Counted from the first letter of the stretch, positions 1 to 10,375 are shown. The stretch is 64,000 bases of DNA from Tenebrio molitor (GCF_963966145.1 NC_091054.1:14260001-14324000); one strand, 5' to 3'. Notes: generated from the sequence alone by a model not told the origin. Numbers and translations: made by a program.

Positions 1-1917
1 ACTGCTCTATTGCTACGAGTACATCGAGAAGTTACAAATCGGAGTCTTTTGTTAAATTATCGCAAGAGTTATAAGATTTGATGAAAGTCGAGACTTTAGA
101 AGAAACCACAAGTCAGAAATATTAACATGAAAACAATCTGATATTTCCATTGTTTTTGAAGAATAGAAATTTGAATTTGTGCACAGTCGTAATTTCATGA
201 GGTAAGATGGTAAAATTTGGAAATGACAAAAATATCAGACTTCAGCCTTCAACTTAAATGGTGCACACTGCATGATACAACAAAATGCAAAAATGCATGA
301 GATTCAAGGTCAGACAACAGGAATTGTACCACTCCGCAAAAAATATATGTTCTTATTTTAAACGAACTTGAAATTTCGCCCGCATCGACCTTAGAGCAAG
401 AGTGTAATGACCTCGCTCGTCGACATTTATCCATTTAAAAAAAGAAACTTAAATAACTAAACTCCACCAGATTTACGAAAGGTGCACTGCCGACATTATT
501 ACCCTTGACATCCTTCACTTATTATCTAACAGCTTGAGAACTACAGTGTAAAATACCACTCCGGTTAAAAGCGAAACTGCGAGTGAATGTACCGGTCCAA
601 TTATTGTGTGATCGATCGGTCTTTGACGTAACACCAAAACATAACCAAAAAATAAAAGAAATTGAACTCATTCTCCTATTAAATGGTTAATTACATTTCA
701 ACCGACTGGCGTAATGACGCTGTTATGTGATAGAAAATAGATTTTTTTTTATTCTTAACACCAACCTGAATCAACGGTTAGGTTTCCATTCTACAGACGA
801 TGTTTAGAAGGAGATATTTTAAACGATCTTTCTGAAGGAGCCGACAGCGGTCATCACACACTCACCATGCTTTGGAAACTGGTAGTCTATTTCAACTGTA
901 AACAAAAGTATTGGCGTGTGTGGTCAATGGGTTGGCGTCGGGGCGCAAGGCGAATTAAGCTGCGCCTGCGCAACAGACGCATTTTCAAACAGGTGCAATT
1001 AGGTAGGTGGGATGGTTCGCTCGTAATGTCGCGTTTATAATTATTGCTTTGAGTTGTATTACAATCTAAATTACATTACCTCTTACACAATTCAGGATAC
1101 TTTTCATAAGACACAGGGTTTGTCTCTTGTTTTAAGTAATAACGAAGTCTTCATTCATTATTAAACTGCCGCCACACATTAATTATATTAGAACAAAAAC
1201 AAAGCAATATTTCTCTATTTCAAAATGTTTATAATAATTTTATTGTGGCGCAGTAGACATTGAAATTAGTCTATGAGTAAATTTATTCACTAAAAAAGTC
1301 CCATAAAAGAAACTGGTCGTTAATGGGTTGACTAATTCAAAACAAAAGTAAATTCTTCAAATTTTGCTAATATACAGCGTGAAATTGAAATACGCCATAA
1401 ACTATAGTATGTTCAATAAGTGAATAAACCGAAAATATGGTTAAACATTTTGAATTATGTATAAAGTCGGTTCTGGAAGCTCTAATAAATCGGAACATGA
1501 ATATCGGCAAAAACGCTTTAAAAACACAAAACCTTACTATGAATGAAATAGTCGAAAAACATTTTACATACACAGAGCCGCAAAAACAAGTGAATGAAAA
1601 CGCGGTAGCTACCTACTACAAGTAGCACCCGCGCTAACAAAACTTTTTTTGCGCGATTGTACTCTATTTGCTTGTTTATCACGTGTGTTTCCAAGACGGT
1701 AAGTTGTGTTTACTCGTTGCTAACGATAAACTCGACGGTAAATAATTTTGGTGTTCTAGAACGGTAAGTAAATTTATTCAAAATTGACCAATTATTATAA
1801 TAATTTTTATTTAGACGGAAGTTGAAGACAAGATGTTGGGGAAACTTATAGTCGGCCTTCCTTACCACTGCAATGCATTAGCGGACTTGCCGCGACATTA
1901 GCATTGTCAAAATTTTC
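1..1917. other. Intergenic DNA, no gene recognised
   Basis: AT-rich sequence with no recognisable coding region. A 62-codon open frame at 1437-1625 (+) has no family resemblance. A local GC-rich patch around 880-1020 contains TGCGCCTGCGCA at 961-972, close to the NRF-1 (insect Ewg) site, so a promoter is possible but no transcript start can be defined. Three copies of a CGGTAAG/A-like string between 1695 and 1775 resemble 5' splice sites but no exon could be built from them. Confidence 0.4.
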
Positions 1918-2147
1918 ATACCATGAATTTTCCTTGTTTTCTTGATTACACATTGAGGTCGTAGATTTCGAAAATTCTTTATTTGTGACGCCACGAAGAA
2001 TTTTTCTTACAAATTGAATCTTGTTTTCGACACAATATTCAATGTAGCCATCAGCTGTACTTGAAGCCTTCCAGCCTCCATGTCTTTTCGGTCTAAGAAG
2101 GTCCTCACCTTAGCTAACAATGTAGCTGAACTTCGAGGAAACGAAAT
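1918..2147 (-). pseudogene. Crypton-type tyrosine recombinase, C-terminal fragment
   Basis: Translating the minus strand gives, with at least one frameshift near 2100, a SSATLLAK segment followed by RHGGWKASSTADGYIEYC. This parallels the C-terminal catalytic region of the recombinase at 3483-4662 (its TSATLLA and RHGAWKSSSVAEKYIED). The H-x-x-W and the tyrosine that would be the nucleophile are visible; the HxxR box is damaged. Sequence identity to the 3.3-5.0 kb copy is low, so this is a different subfamily rather than a recent duplicate. Only the C-terminal quarter survives. A palindrome of the CGAG class lies upstream (2403-2484). The family call rests on motif order; the breaks are directly visible. 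Confidence 0.7.
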
Positions 2148-2402
2148 CATAGCCGAACGCACCCCACATTCCAAGTTTCTTCTACCACTGTTTCTTTTTC
2201 AATACGACTGGCGTTAATATTATCACAAAAAACTGCAATGGCGGTAACTGTTTGTAAATTGCTATAGAAACTAAATACAAAAATCGACATTATGGTAACA
2301 TGATGTGCAGGGTAACATATATCATTGTCTATTCTAGATATGAATGCTTTGTAATAAATATTCAATCGCCCAAAAAACGTCATAAGCATCACGACCATTA
2401 AC

Positions 2403-2484
2403 GACAATGTACCGATCTCAGTCAATAATTGGAGTCGTCGCTGCGCTCCTCGTCCAAACAATTGTCTTCGATCGGTACATTGTC
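2403..2484 (-). repeat. Long palindrome with CGAG tandem-G.A core
   Basis: The outer 15 nt on each side (GACAATGTACCGATC) are perfectly inverted, followed by imperfect arms. On the minus strand the centre reads CGAG, 11 nt, CGAC around a C(GCA)G triloop, giving two tandem G.A steps when folded, with one mismatch. It lies upstream of the recombinase fragment at 1918-2147 and reads on the same strand. Confidence 0.75.
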
Positions 2485-3283
2485 CTTACCGTTCTTTATA
2501 CTACTTTATCGGGCCGATATTATACCGATTATTATACTATTGTGCCTTTTGTGTTGCATTCAATTACTTTTTAATTTTACTTTTCTTTCTAACGTGATGT
2601 CAGTGTCGTACTCAACTTTTGTGCTTGAACTGTACGTACATGCCGTTTCCGCCCTCATGCGGATGTCTAGCTCAAAACTGAATGCACGTAATTTTCACAA
2701 ATGACCTGAAGATCCTAGATTTTTATTGATTATTATTATTATTAATTGATTGACGTAATCTTCAATGTACTATGTATGTATTTAGAATCTTTAATTAATA
2801 ATGAACACCGCATGAGTTGGATATGTTAGTTCAAGAACTGAAAAACGAGAGAAAATGATATCTAATTAGTTTTTATAAACTTTGAAAATGTCCATGTTAT
2901 TAATAACACTGTGTATTAGTAAACAATAGGTAGATTATTTATTCAACACTGTCAGGAGGTCTAACGTTAGATTATTTATTAATGTTGGATTACAAAGTTG
3001 ATGCATTTAACCTTTAATTACAAATGATGGTAGTTACAATTACGTTAGTCGTTATTACACGTTATAGCACTTAGAATGTGCAAGGCTAATGTTATTTTTA
3101 TGATACCTCGGAAAGTATCAAAGCTACAATTTTCAAAGTTGACCTGTCCTATTATTATGTTCACAACTTCTGATTTAATTAAATTTGATGGTTGTGAGAA
3201 TAAGGAAACACGAAATAGAGAAGAATTAATTTTAAAAGTTACAATAAAAAGTCATAACCAGCAACCAGCAATAAATATTTAAT
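2485..3283. other. Intergenic DNA, nothing recognised
   Basis: AT-rich, with short ATT runs near 2725-2745. A 68-codon open frame at 3076-3282 (+) has no recognisable motif and ends where the Crypton element begins. No gene is claimed. Confidence 0.4.
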
Positions 3284-3482
3284 TTATTTTATTTCATCCT
3301 GTGTCAAATTTCAATACTTTACGTCATCAGTTTGAATCCGGGAAAACGCAAAAAACGGCCGGACGCCGGTTAAGTGTTGCTATTGGAAACACAAAAGTAA
3401 CAATCGGAATAACAATTATTCAAGTTTAAGAAATGTTTTATTCAAAACTACATACATCTACAATACAAGTTAACAATGAAAC

Positions 3483-4662
3483 TTAAATATTAATGTTCAG
3501 ATTAATAGTACAATTTGTATTGCCCTCAATATTTACTGGAGGATAATTACTGCTAGAAGAAATGGTGTTACTAAGACTGGTTTTATTACTAACTTCTTTC
3601 TTTTGCTGTTGCAATACTTCGACAAAGGTTTCTCCGTTCAGTATCATCCTGGCAATTTTATTTTTGCTTTCCAAAGAGTCTTCTATGTATTTTTCAGCCA
3701 CAGACGAACTCTTCCAAGCTCCGTGTCTTTTTAGTACTGCTAAATCAGCACCAGCATTGGCCAAAAGCGTTGCAGAAGTTCTCCGAAACGAGTGACCAGT
3801 ATATTTGTCAGGATCTTGAAGACCCAAAAACAGTGCAATTTGTTTTGGCATCCCTCCAATTGTGTGTATTCCTACTCTTTGTACGGTACACTTTGAATTT
3901 CTATATCCCAAAAATAACATTCTATGGTTAACATGTTTTGGCCTCAGTGACACGTATTTTCTGAATAACTCCACACATTTAATTCCGTCTACTTCGTCTA
4001 TTACAGTGAAGGTCCTTCTTTGATTTGTCTTAGTGCAGGGAATTGTAATTACTAACTGCGTTTGAGTTTCCTGGATATCGTCTAGTGAAATGTTATACAA
4101 TTCTTCTCTTCTACAACCACCAGCTATTCCAATCATAGCAATAACCTGTCAATTCAAAAAAAAACTCGTTTATTTTCTTGTTTTATTTGAAATTTGCTCT
4201 TACTTTTGTCAGGAGATATTTGTCAGTACAAGCTTCTTTCATAAATCTATACATTTCTTCTCGGGTTAATGTTTTAGATTGTTTGGATTCATGACCAATT
4301 GATTGTTTTTTCAGGAAAGCTAACAATTTAGAAAAGCGAGATATGTCAAAATTTTCATTCGCAATTAATGTTGATTTAATCATTGAATATTTCGGCCACA
4401 AAGAAGATGCTCCTATTTTCTTAGACTAAAAACATTAGTTCACAAATAAAATAAGCAATATGACCATTTAAATTCTTACCAAATCTAAAAAATAAGCCAG
4501 CATAACTTCTTCGGTTATTTCCTTAACATTATTTTCAACTTTCCACTCGCAAAAATGGCTGAATTCTTTGTGGTATCGTTCACCAGACTTACTTGGAATT
4601 AATTTAGCACACGCTTCTTCAGATTTTTTTACAATTCCTGGAGGATTTGCATTGGAAATCAT
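3483..4662 (-). CDS. Crypton-type tyrosine recombinase (three exons, about 355 aa)
   Basis: Exons on the minus strand are 4662-4480, 4425-4204 and 4145-3483, joined by 54- and 58-nt introns with GT-AG borders; all junctions are phase 0 and the reading frame is open throughout (61+74+220 aa). Exon 1 encodes an N-terminal SAM-like DNA-binding region (PSKSGERYHKEFSHFCEW). Exon 3 carries the catalytic domain in the expected order: Arg in GGCRREELYNI, HxxR in GHSFRRT, then KRHGAWKSS and the likely nucleophile Tyr in VAEKYIEDS. The tail is Asn/Ser-rich. Tyrosine recombinases cut and rejoin DNA through a 3'-phosphotyrosine link; in Cryptons this moves the element, probably through a circular intermediate. 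A start inside the element is supported by the matching ATG context in the second copy. Whether it is active cannot be told from sequence. Confidence 0.85.
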
Positions 4663-4860
4663 TTTGACACACCAAATTATTTCGACAAAATCAACAAATT
4701 AAACAATTGCCAAACAGCCGTTGCTAATAATGTTCCAAAAATGTGACTAGATTTGGAGCATTTGTTGAATTATTTTGAAATTAATTTCAATGTTTCTTTC
4801 AAACGAAATTTGAGGCAGGATGAAATAAAATACATAACGACATTCGTCCGTGAACTCTTT

Positions 4861-4935
4861 TTACAGTACTCGTTTCGAGTTTCAAGACTCGGCTCCTTCG
4901 TCGCCTCGTCCTTAAACGTCAAACTCGTACTGTAA
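4861..4935 (-). repeat. Palindrome with CGAG tandem-G.A core in the Crypton 5' region
   Basis: Arms TTACAGTAC... and ...GTACTGTAA are inverted. On the minus (coding) strand the centre folds as CGAG, 13 nt, CGAG with an inner CGAC/GGAG pair around a C(GAA)G triloop, giving two tandem G.A steps in an otherwise uninterrupted stem. It lies about 200 bp upstream of the recombinase start codon. The deleted copy keeps it at 6814-6887. Confidence 0.8.
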
Positions 4936-4971
4936 ACTATGAGTTCCCGGACTTATGACGTTAATTACTAT

Positions 4972-5505
4972 AACAAACATCTCCAAAAAACTGTTATTGG
5001 AAACGGAAATATGTCCTAGTCGACGTACTTATGTTAATACATATTTATTTTAGATATACAGGTCTCCCTAAAAAAAAAAGACGAGTCCATAACTCCCGTA
5101 TTTATCGCTGGATTTTAATTATTTATACACCAAATTAAATAATAATATATACAGGGTGTTAGGGAATGGTCTCCCAAGAATTTCAGGGTGAGTTTGTGGG
5201 AGAAAATGTGGTCGAAAACCTTAATACCATTTTTCCTAACATGAATGGTTTTCTCAAAAATAAAAATTTTAAATGGTGCCCCACTGTTTGGGAGCTTTTG
5301 CACAATTTTATTGTTATGATAATTAAATAAATAGTTAACGTTTTGTAATGAAAGTCAATTGCTTACCAACCAAGAACAACAATGCCCTATGTCAGATTTT
5401 ATCAAGTACCTACTGTCACAATGACGTTTCGGTTTTAAATACATCCGTTGAATAAATCTCATTAAAAACTACCAGGACTGCATTTTTTTTGACACAATCA
5501 ATAAT
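4972..5505. repeat. Intergenic DNA with one-ended ACAGGGTG-type repeat
   Basis: A terminus typical of insect TA-flanked elements (TATACAGGGTGTT) starts at about 5149 and is followed by about 170 bp of moderately GC-rich sequence. No matching CACCCTGTA end was found nearby, so it is a fragment. The remainder to 5505 holds nothing recognisable. Confidence 0.45.
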
Positions 5506-5521
5506 TATATTCGAAATATTT

Positions 5522-5950
5522 TTTTTTTTGCCTTTCCCCTTTCACCTAACAGGCCTATCAGGTACCTTTTACAGTCGGCTTGGTTTCTCATTTTTTCCTT
5601 TGTGGTGCGGCGGGGCTCCGGGGTACTTTCCCCGGCTACCCACGCCCACCCTCTCTCCTCTCCATTTTCTGGACGACACAACACGAATACCACAACACAC
5701 AACATCCATGGGAGGCCCATCCGGCCTGGGATTTGAACCCTGCTGACCTCGCGGTGGTGTCGGGAGAGTGTCGCTCTTCCCTCCACCACCCTACCGTCAG
5801 CCCCTATTAGACATACACACACATCCATGGCCCGGCGGAGTTTCCTTCCTTCGAAAAAATCCTCCCCCTTCGGTGGGATTCGAACCCACTAGCGCCCGGA
5901 CCGCGACCTCGGAGCACTGTCTCCGACAGCCATGCGGCCACCGAGCTACC
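5522..5950 (-). mobile_element. Dimeric tRNA-derived SINE with 16-bp target duplication
   Basis: The body is flanked by a perfect direct repeat, TATATTCGAAATATTT, at 5506-5521 and 5951-5966. On the minus strand the 5' end carries a tRNA-like A box (TAGCTCGGTGG, near 5938-5948) and a perfect B box (GGTTCGAATCC, near 5876-5886). A second tRNA-like unit follows with its own B box (GGTTCAAATCC, near 5728-5738). The 3' end is a short A tail, seen as T's at 5522-5529. SINEs are transcribed by RNA polymerase III from A/B boxes and mobilised by a partner LINE. The long open frames in this GC-rich block are by-products. The perfect duplication suggests a young insertion. Confidence 0.9.
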
Positions 5951-5966
5951 TATATTCGAAATATTT

Positions 5967-6777
5967 ATCTAGATTCACCACAACCTTGAGGTAAGTCCCC
6001 TTTTATTGCTGCAATGAACTGAAATTATTTCTGCAGCTTTATTTGTGATATCACATCTCGATCAACTTCTAAAGGGATTTGAAATCGAGCACTGACATAA
6101 TCGGATTCGTTAATTTCTGTGTAACTTTATTTATTCTATTTTGGTCAATAATCGTCTTTATACGCCCCCAAATGAGGGCGTAAATTGGCCTTTATTCCAT
6201 ACTAATAAAATTAAATCCAAAAAAAAATTGTTGAGGTTAAATTGAGCGAACTGTCATGTAATGTCATGTCATGTCAGACGAAAAAAGTGCGACATCAAAA
6301 TCATGTTTACGCACAATCGTGAGTAGTAACAGCACTTTAACGGATAAATTGTTCAATTTTAACAATGCGGGAAACAATTTTAGTGGTAAATTGAAGAATT
6401 GTCGCTTTATTTTTGTTGAATTCTTCTGACATTACATTGAAGGGAATTAAGAATTTATAATTCCCTAGTATAATTCTCAAGGGAGTTATGACTATCATAA
6501 TGGTTACCGTATCTAAGGTATTACTGACATATAATGGATCAGTATGGAATAAATACTTGTTTTCTATAGTCTCAGAATGCGTCATTATCAACTCTCGAAC
6601 CGACCCCAGAAGTAGAATTTCTCTCCCTAGGTTAATAATAATTTTCATTATTAACCAAGGTCAACAATGAACAGCCGTCACTTAGCAACGAAAGATTTGC
6701 GTTGATTTCATTGGTTAACGTAGACGATTTCCATAGCAACCGTTGAAAATTGAGAAGTCGGATCGTTGCATCAGACA
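5967..6777. other. Intergenic DNA, nothing recognised
   Basis: A small hairpin (ACGCCC / GGGCGT) occurs at 6161-6182. Open frames at 6337-6670 have no recognisable motifs. No gene is claimed. Confidence 0.4.
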
Positions 6778-6813
6778 ATAGTAATTAACGTTATAAGTCC
6801 GGGAACTCATAGT

Positions 6814-6887
6814 TTACAGTACGAGTGAGACGTTTAAGGACGAGGCGACGAAGGGGCCGAGTCTTGAAACTCGAAACGAGTACTGTA
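6814..6887 (+). repeat. Palindrome with CGAG core in the deleted Crypton copy
   Basis: Homologous to 4861-4935, here on the plus strand and again on the coding strand. CGAG, 13 nt, CGAG is retained; one change (GGAG to GGGG) weakens the inner G.A step. Confidence 0.75.
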
Positions 6888-7080
6888 GAAAGAGTTCACG
6901 GACGAATGTCGTTATGTATTTTATTTTATCCTGCCTCAAATTTCGTTTGAAAGAAACATTGAAATTAATTTCAAAATAATTCAACAAATGCTCTAGTCAC
7001 ATTTTTGGAACATGATTAGCAACGGCTGTTTGGCAATTGTTTATTTTGTTGATTTTGTTGAAATAATTTGGTGCGTCAAA

Positions 7081-7302
7081 ATGACTTCTAAAGCAAATCC
7101 TCCAGAAATTGTAAGAAAATCTGCACAAGCCTGTGCTGAATTAATACCTAGCAAGTCTGGTGAAAGGTATCAAAAACAATGCAGCCATTTTTGTAAATGG
7201 AAATCAGAAAATAATGGGAAGAAAATTACGGAAAAAGTTATGCTGGCTGGCCTATTTTTTAGATTTGGTGTAAATGGTTGTATTATTTTATTTGTGAACT
7301 AA
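7081..7302 (+). pseudogene. Crypton recombinase exon 1 relic
   Basis: The protein begins MTSKANPPEIVRKSAQACAE and matches exon 1 of the intact copy (PSKSGERYQKQCSHFCKWK). The frame then reads through the former first intron (5' splice site GATTTG/GTGTAA) into a stop. The original 3' splice site (CGTTTTTAG) and the first 12 or so codons of exon 2 follow near 7309-7350 before the deletion point. No catalytic residue remains, so it cannot encode an active recombinase, though the DNA-binding half could in principle still be made. Confidence 0.8.
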
Positions 7303-7615
7303 CGTTTTTAGTGTGAGAAAGTAAGTGCATCTTCTTTGTGGCCGAAATAGTTAAATTGTTAATTTGTATTTAGATGTAGTTTTGAATAAAACATTTCTTA
7401 AACCTGAATAATTGTTATTACGATTGTTACTTTTGTGTTTCCAATAGCAACACTTAACCGGCGTCCGGCCGTTTTTTGCGTTTTCCCGAATTCAAACTGA
7501 TGACGTAAAGTATTGAAATTTGACACAGGATGAAATAAAATAATTTGATTAATAATTATTATCAGAAAGGGTTTTAACGTATCTGGTAGTGAAATTTTTT
7601 TTTATATAAACCACG

Positions 7616-7710
7616 GTGAAGAAGTCCCTTATAGCCTTCGCGCCTTAGAACCCTCGGCACGCCTCGGGCTCTAATCTTGGCGCTCTGGCTATAATTATGA
7701 ACTTCTTCAC
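7616..7710 (-). repeat. Palindrome with CGAG tandem-G.A core (solo)
   Basis: Arms GTGAAGAAGT...TTATAGCC are inverted. On the minus strand the centre is CGAG, GCGTGC, CGAG, which folds into a GC stem with a CGAG/CGAG step and a 2-nt loop, probably a decayed GNA loop. No recombinase sequence is attached. Confidence 0.65.
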
Positions 7711-7769
7711 ATTTTTTAAACGTTTTGCACGGCGCGGCGCGGATCGGTGCGCTTGATCTGTACCCGCCT

Positions 7770-8092
7770 TTAAGCGTCGTTTTCATTGTAGCTTTACAAG
7801 CGTGGCTCGCTCGGCTAGCTTGGCTTTGGAAGAGTCGTAGTGGCTTGCTACTTCAAGCCAGCCACGCCAACGCGCATGCGCTATTGAGCGAGCTAGCGTT
7901 GAACTATCACATCAGCTGATTTGATTATGTAGTTGCCTGAGCGTGGCTTTGAAAAATAGAAATATTTCCTATTCTAACAAAGTCCGAGCCACGCCGCGGC
8001 GTTTTTTAAAAGCTATGCTCCCATTGGTCAAGCGGCTTCCAAGCCAAGCGAGCCACGCTTGTAAAGCCATCATGAAAATGACCCTTTACTGT
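7770..8092. mobile_element. GC-rich MITE with inverted ends
   Basis: Inverted ends share TTTACAAGCGTGGCTCGC and flanking TTTTCAT, at 7783-7815 and 8045-8085. The interior is GC-rich and rich in hairpins. No protein is encoded; the superfamily is not assigned. Confidence 0.65.
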
Positions 8093-8110
8093 GCCTTTCA
8101 TATAAAAATT

Positions 8111-8410
8111 ATACAGAGTTTTTCTAAATGATTGTAGTCCAAGTAGGCGTAAAAACTGAATGTAAAATTTATGGTTGCCGCTCCGTATAAAAAACATCAA
8201 AGTGATGTGAATAAGTGAGTACACACCGTTCACATATTTTTAGAATTAGTTGCAAAACAACGCAACATTTTTGAATTCAATCGTTAATTTAAAAAAAAAA
8301 TAAATAAAATCCTCATCACCGCACTTTTCACCTGAAAAATGACAGTGACAGCGATAAAAATTGACAGTTCACATGAAAGCGGCAAAAATTTCATAACATG
8401 GGCACCTTAG
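8111..8410. mobile_element. MITE fragment, same family as 15167-15500
   Basis: About 290 bp align with the complete copy at 15167-15500, including TTCTAAATGATTGTAGTC at the left end and the TGACAGTGACAGCGA block. The right terminal repeat is missing here. Confidence 0.7.
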
Positions 8411-8676
8411 ACACTGACAAGTTTGACATTTCAATAAATATTTCTTCTTTTAATTTTGTTATGTATATGTTTCAATTGTACTGACTGACATTTGTCGTTC
8501 GTTCTTGCGTGTGTCTAAAGTAACAGAAAAAATAAAAACTCTTTCAAAGCCAACTCCAAGTGAAAATTTTAACAGTCACCCGTTATTAGAAACACAGTAG
8601 ATCGTTTCATACCTAGAAATGTAATTGCCCATTTGTGTTTCAGAAATTTTTAGTTATTTCAATTGGATAAAAACTA

Positions 8677-10214
8677 CACTGAACTCCAAAATTAACGCAT
8701 CACTTTGGTTTTTTTAATTAAAAAAGCAAGTTTTGAAATATTAAAAAAAAAATGTCAACAACAATAACAGCTGAACCATGGGAAATATTTTCAACACATT
8801 TTCTTACAAAAAAGAGCACATAAATATAAAAAAAAATACAAAAATTCGAAAAGGTAACATCACGAGTAAAAATGAGAGATCAAAAAAAACATCGAAATTT
8901 AAAGATTATTTTCCTGAAATCTTGTATTGTCCCCTCTAGCGTTAATTGTAGCTCAATAACGTAGTGGCATGTTAAAAATGAGGTTTCTGTTATGATTTTA
9001 GCCTATATTTTGCCAAATATCCAGGAAGTGCTCTTGTTAGCTGACTGAAGTCATTTGGACGTCCTTACATTGCCTGCAACAGTTTTTCCATATTATCCCA
9101 TAAGTGTTCGATTGAGTTGAGGTCAGCGTTACGTGCTGGCCACTTCATAACTGATATTTCAATAGTCCTAAATTAGTCGGAAATTACCATTGCAATATGT
9201 GGCTGTCTATTATCATGCATATAAATGAAGTCTTGCCCTACGAATGGGGCATAAGGTACAACAACAGGTTCCAAGATGTTCGTGCTATATCAATGTGCAT
9301 TCAAATTGCGTCTAACTAAAACCACCAGCTCTGTAGCTACGTCTAAAGATATTCCTATCCATACCATTATTGACCCTCCTCCAAAACTCTCTTTAGTAAC
9401 GAAATTACACTGCGCATATCACTCACCAGGTCGTCTATACACTATTACCTGTCCCTCAGATTTGTATAGACAGAACCTGGATTCATCGAAGGCCAAAACT
9501 CTGCGCCATTCTTGTTCGACCCAATTGACATGTTCTAAGGCAAAGTTTAAACGGGCCCTCCGAAGAGCTGCAGTTAACTTGGATCCAGTAGCTGGTCTTC
9601 TCGGGTGTATCTGATCCTCCTTTAGTCATTTTCTAACAGTATCTTCACCCAGGCGGAGTGCATATTGTCTAACATGCGATTTTGAAGTCGGAGAGCAGTG
9701 AGAAACCCTTCTCTAATGCTTATTAACCTTAAGTATTGGTCCTGGTGAGGTGTTGTGATCCGTTTTCGGCCTTGTTTCCGCCTCCTTGTGTGCCGTCCAG
9801 TCTCCCGATGTCTTCTTAGAAATTTAGATACGGTAGATTGGTTCATACCAAAGTGATATGCTATAGTCCTCCGACTCCCTTAATTCTGGGCTAACAAAAC
9901 CACTGGCACGGACTTTTTAAATGCGAAGTTGTTCCTAACATCACCCATGTTAAAAGTAAATGAAGATTGATGTCAATACTGATCAAATTTTTCAACTGTT
10001 ACTAAAAAATTATTTTCGAGTAAATTTAAAAATTGAGCAAAAACGATATTTTTGCTCATTTTTGTACACAGTGGCTGGAAATTTTATTTACTCTTGTAGA
10101 GTGATCTATGTTTCTCCTCTATTTTCAGTGTGTATAACAATTTTTTGCTTTAAAGTAAAACTTTTCAAAAAAACCGTAAAAATACAAGTGATGCGTTAAT
10201 TTTGGAGGTCAGTG
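8677..10214 (-). mobile_element. Tc1/mariner-type element, full length but degraded
   Basis: Inverted ends begin CACTGAACTCCAAAATTAAC and match GTTAATTTTGGAGGTCAGTG at the other end. TA dinucleotides flank both ends (8675-8676, 10215-10216), the standard Tc1/mariner target duplication. The element is 1538 bp and carries a decayed transposase on the minus strand. A second, disrupted copy lies at 46750-51309. Confidence 0.85.
8899..9948 (-). pseudogene. Tc1-like transposase, decayed
   Basis: The frame runs from ATG at 9948 (MGDVRNNFAFKKS) to about 8899, around 350 codons, which is the usual length for a Tc1 transposase. The N-terminal helix-turn-helix is clear (NQSTVSKFLRRHRETGRHTR). The three catalytic acidic positions are recognisable: Asp in LAFDESRFCL, Asp in MHDNRQPH, and the third site in WPARNADLNSIEHLWD, which reads as the Asp/Glu step of a DDE/D enzyme. 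ARGDNT near the C-terminus also fits the family. Several in-frame stops and at least one frameshift break it, including a stop shortly after the N-terminus. It would have cut and pasted the surrounding element at TA sites. Confidence 0.85.
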
Positions 10215-10375
10215 TAACTTCAAGGTGACAATTTATAGAAACTACATGCGTCATTGTTGCTAAGGAAATTATTAATAATTACAACATAATTGTTGTTGTT
10301 CCTATCAACAACTGCACAATTTTTATTACAGCCTTAGATTTCTTATGTACAGTGACGTAAGTATACAGAAATTGT
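10215..10375. other. Short spacer
   Basis: AT-rich spacer between the Tc1 element and the next inverted-repeat element; nothing recognised. Confidence 0.3.

Larger units (their letters stand above)
3284..4971 (-). mobile_element. Crypton-like tyrosine-recombinase transposon, near-complete copy
   Basis: The limits come from comparison with the inverted second copy at 6778-7543: similarity stops abruptly at both ends. Reading along the minus strand it holds a palindrome (4861-4935), a three-exon recombinase gene (4662-3483) and a 3' tail ending in CAGGATGAAATAAAATAA. A second CAGGATGAAATAAAATA lies inverted at 4815-4831, so a 28-bp inverted pair (2 mismatches) brackets the gene: 3285-3312 and 4804-4831. 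Cryptons are usually described without terminal inverted repeats, so this pair is notable. No convincing target duplication is visible. The insertion lacks stop codons in its gene, so it may be young. Confidence 0.8.
6778..7543 (+). mobile_element. Internally deleted, inverted copy of the Crypton element
   Basis: Matches both ends of the 3284-4971 copy in the opposite orientation: upstream palindrome (6814-6887), 28-bp inverted pair (6917-6944 and 7515-7542, 3 mismatches), first exon, first intron, and the 3' tail. Roughly 0.9 kb from within exon 2 to the 3' end of the gene is missing, so it is non-autonomous. The two copies lie about 1.8 kb apart. Confidence 0.85.

Noticed and set aside
1695..1830. 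Possible exon with repeated GGTAAGT sites and a 3' splice site at about 1815
   Set aside because: No open frame continues across the proposed junctions and no family resemblance was seen.
2147..2461. 104-codon minus-strand frame
   Set aside because: It runs through half of the palindrome at 2403-2484 and has no recognisable domain; the tyrosine-recombinase relic in a neighbouring frame is better supported.
5715..5950. Two apparent tRNA genes on the minus strand
   Set aside because: A and B boxes are good, but cloverleaf arms are incomplete, the units are fused, and the block is flanked by target duplications: SINE, not tRNA genes.
5489..5989. Several overlapping open frames of 70-107 codons on both strands
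   Set aside because: They lie in the GC-rich SINE, where few stop codons occur by chance; no domain was recognised and the tRNA boxes explain the sequence.
9276..9614. 112-codon plus-strand frame
   Set aside because: Antisense to the catalytic region of the decayed Tc1 transposase.
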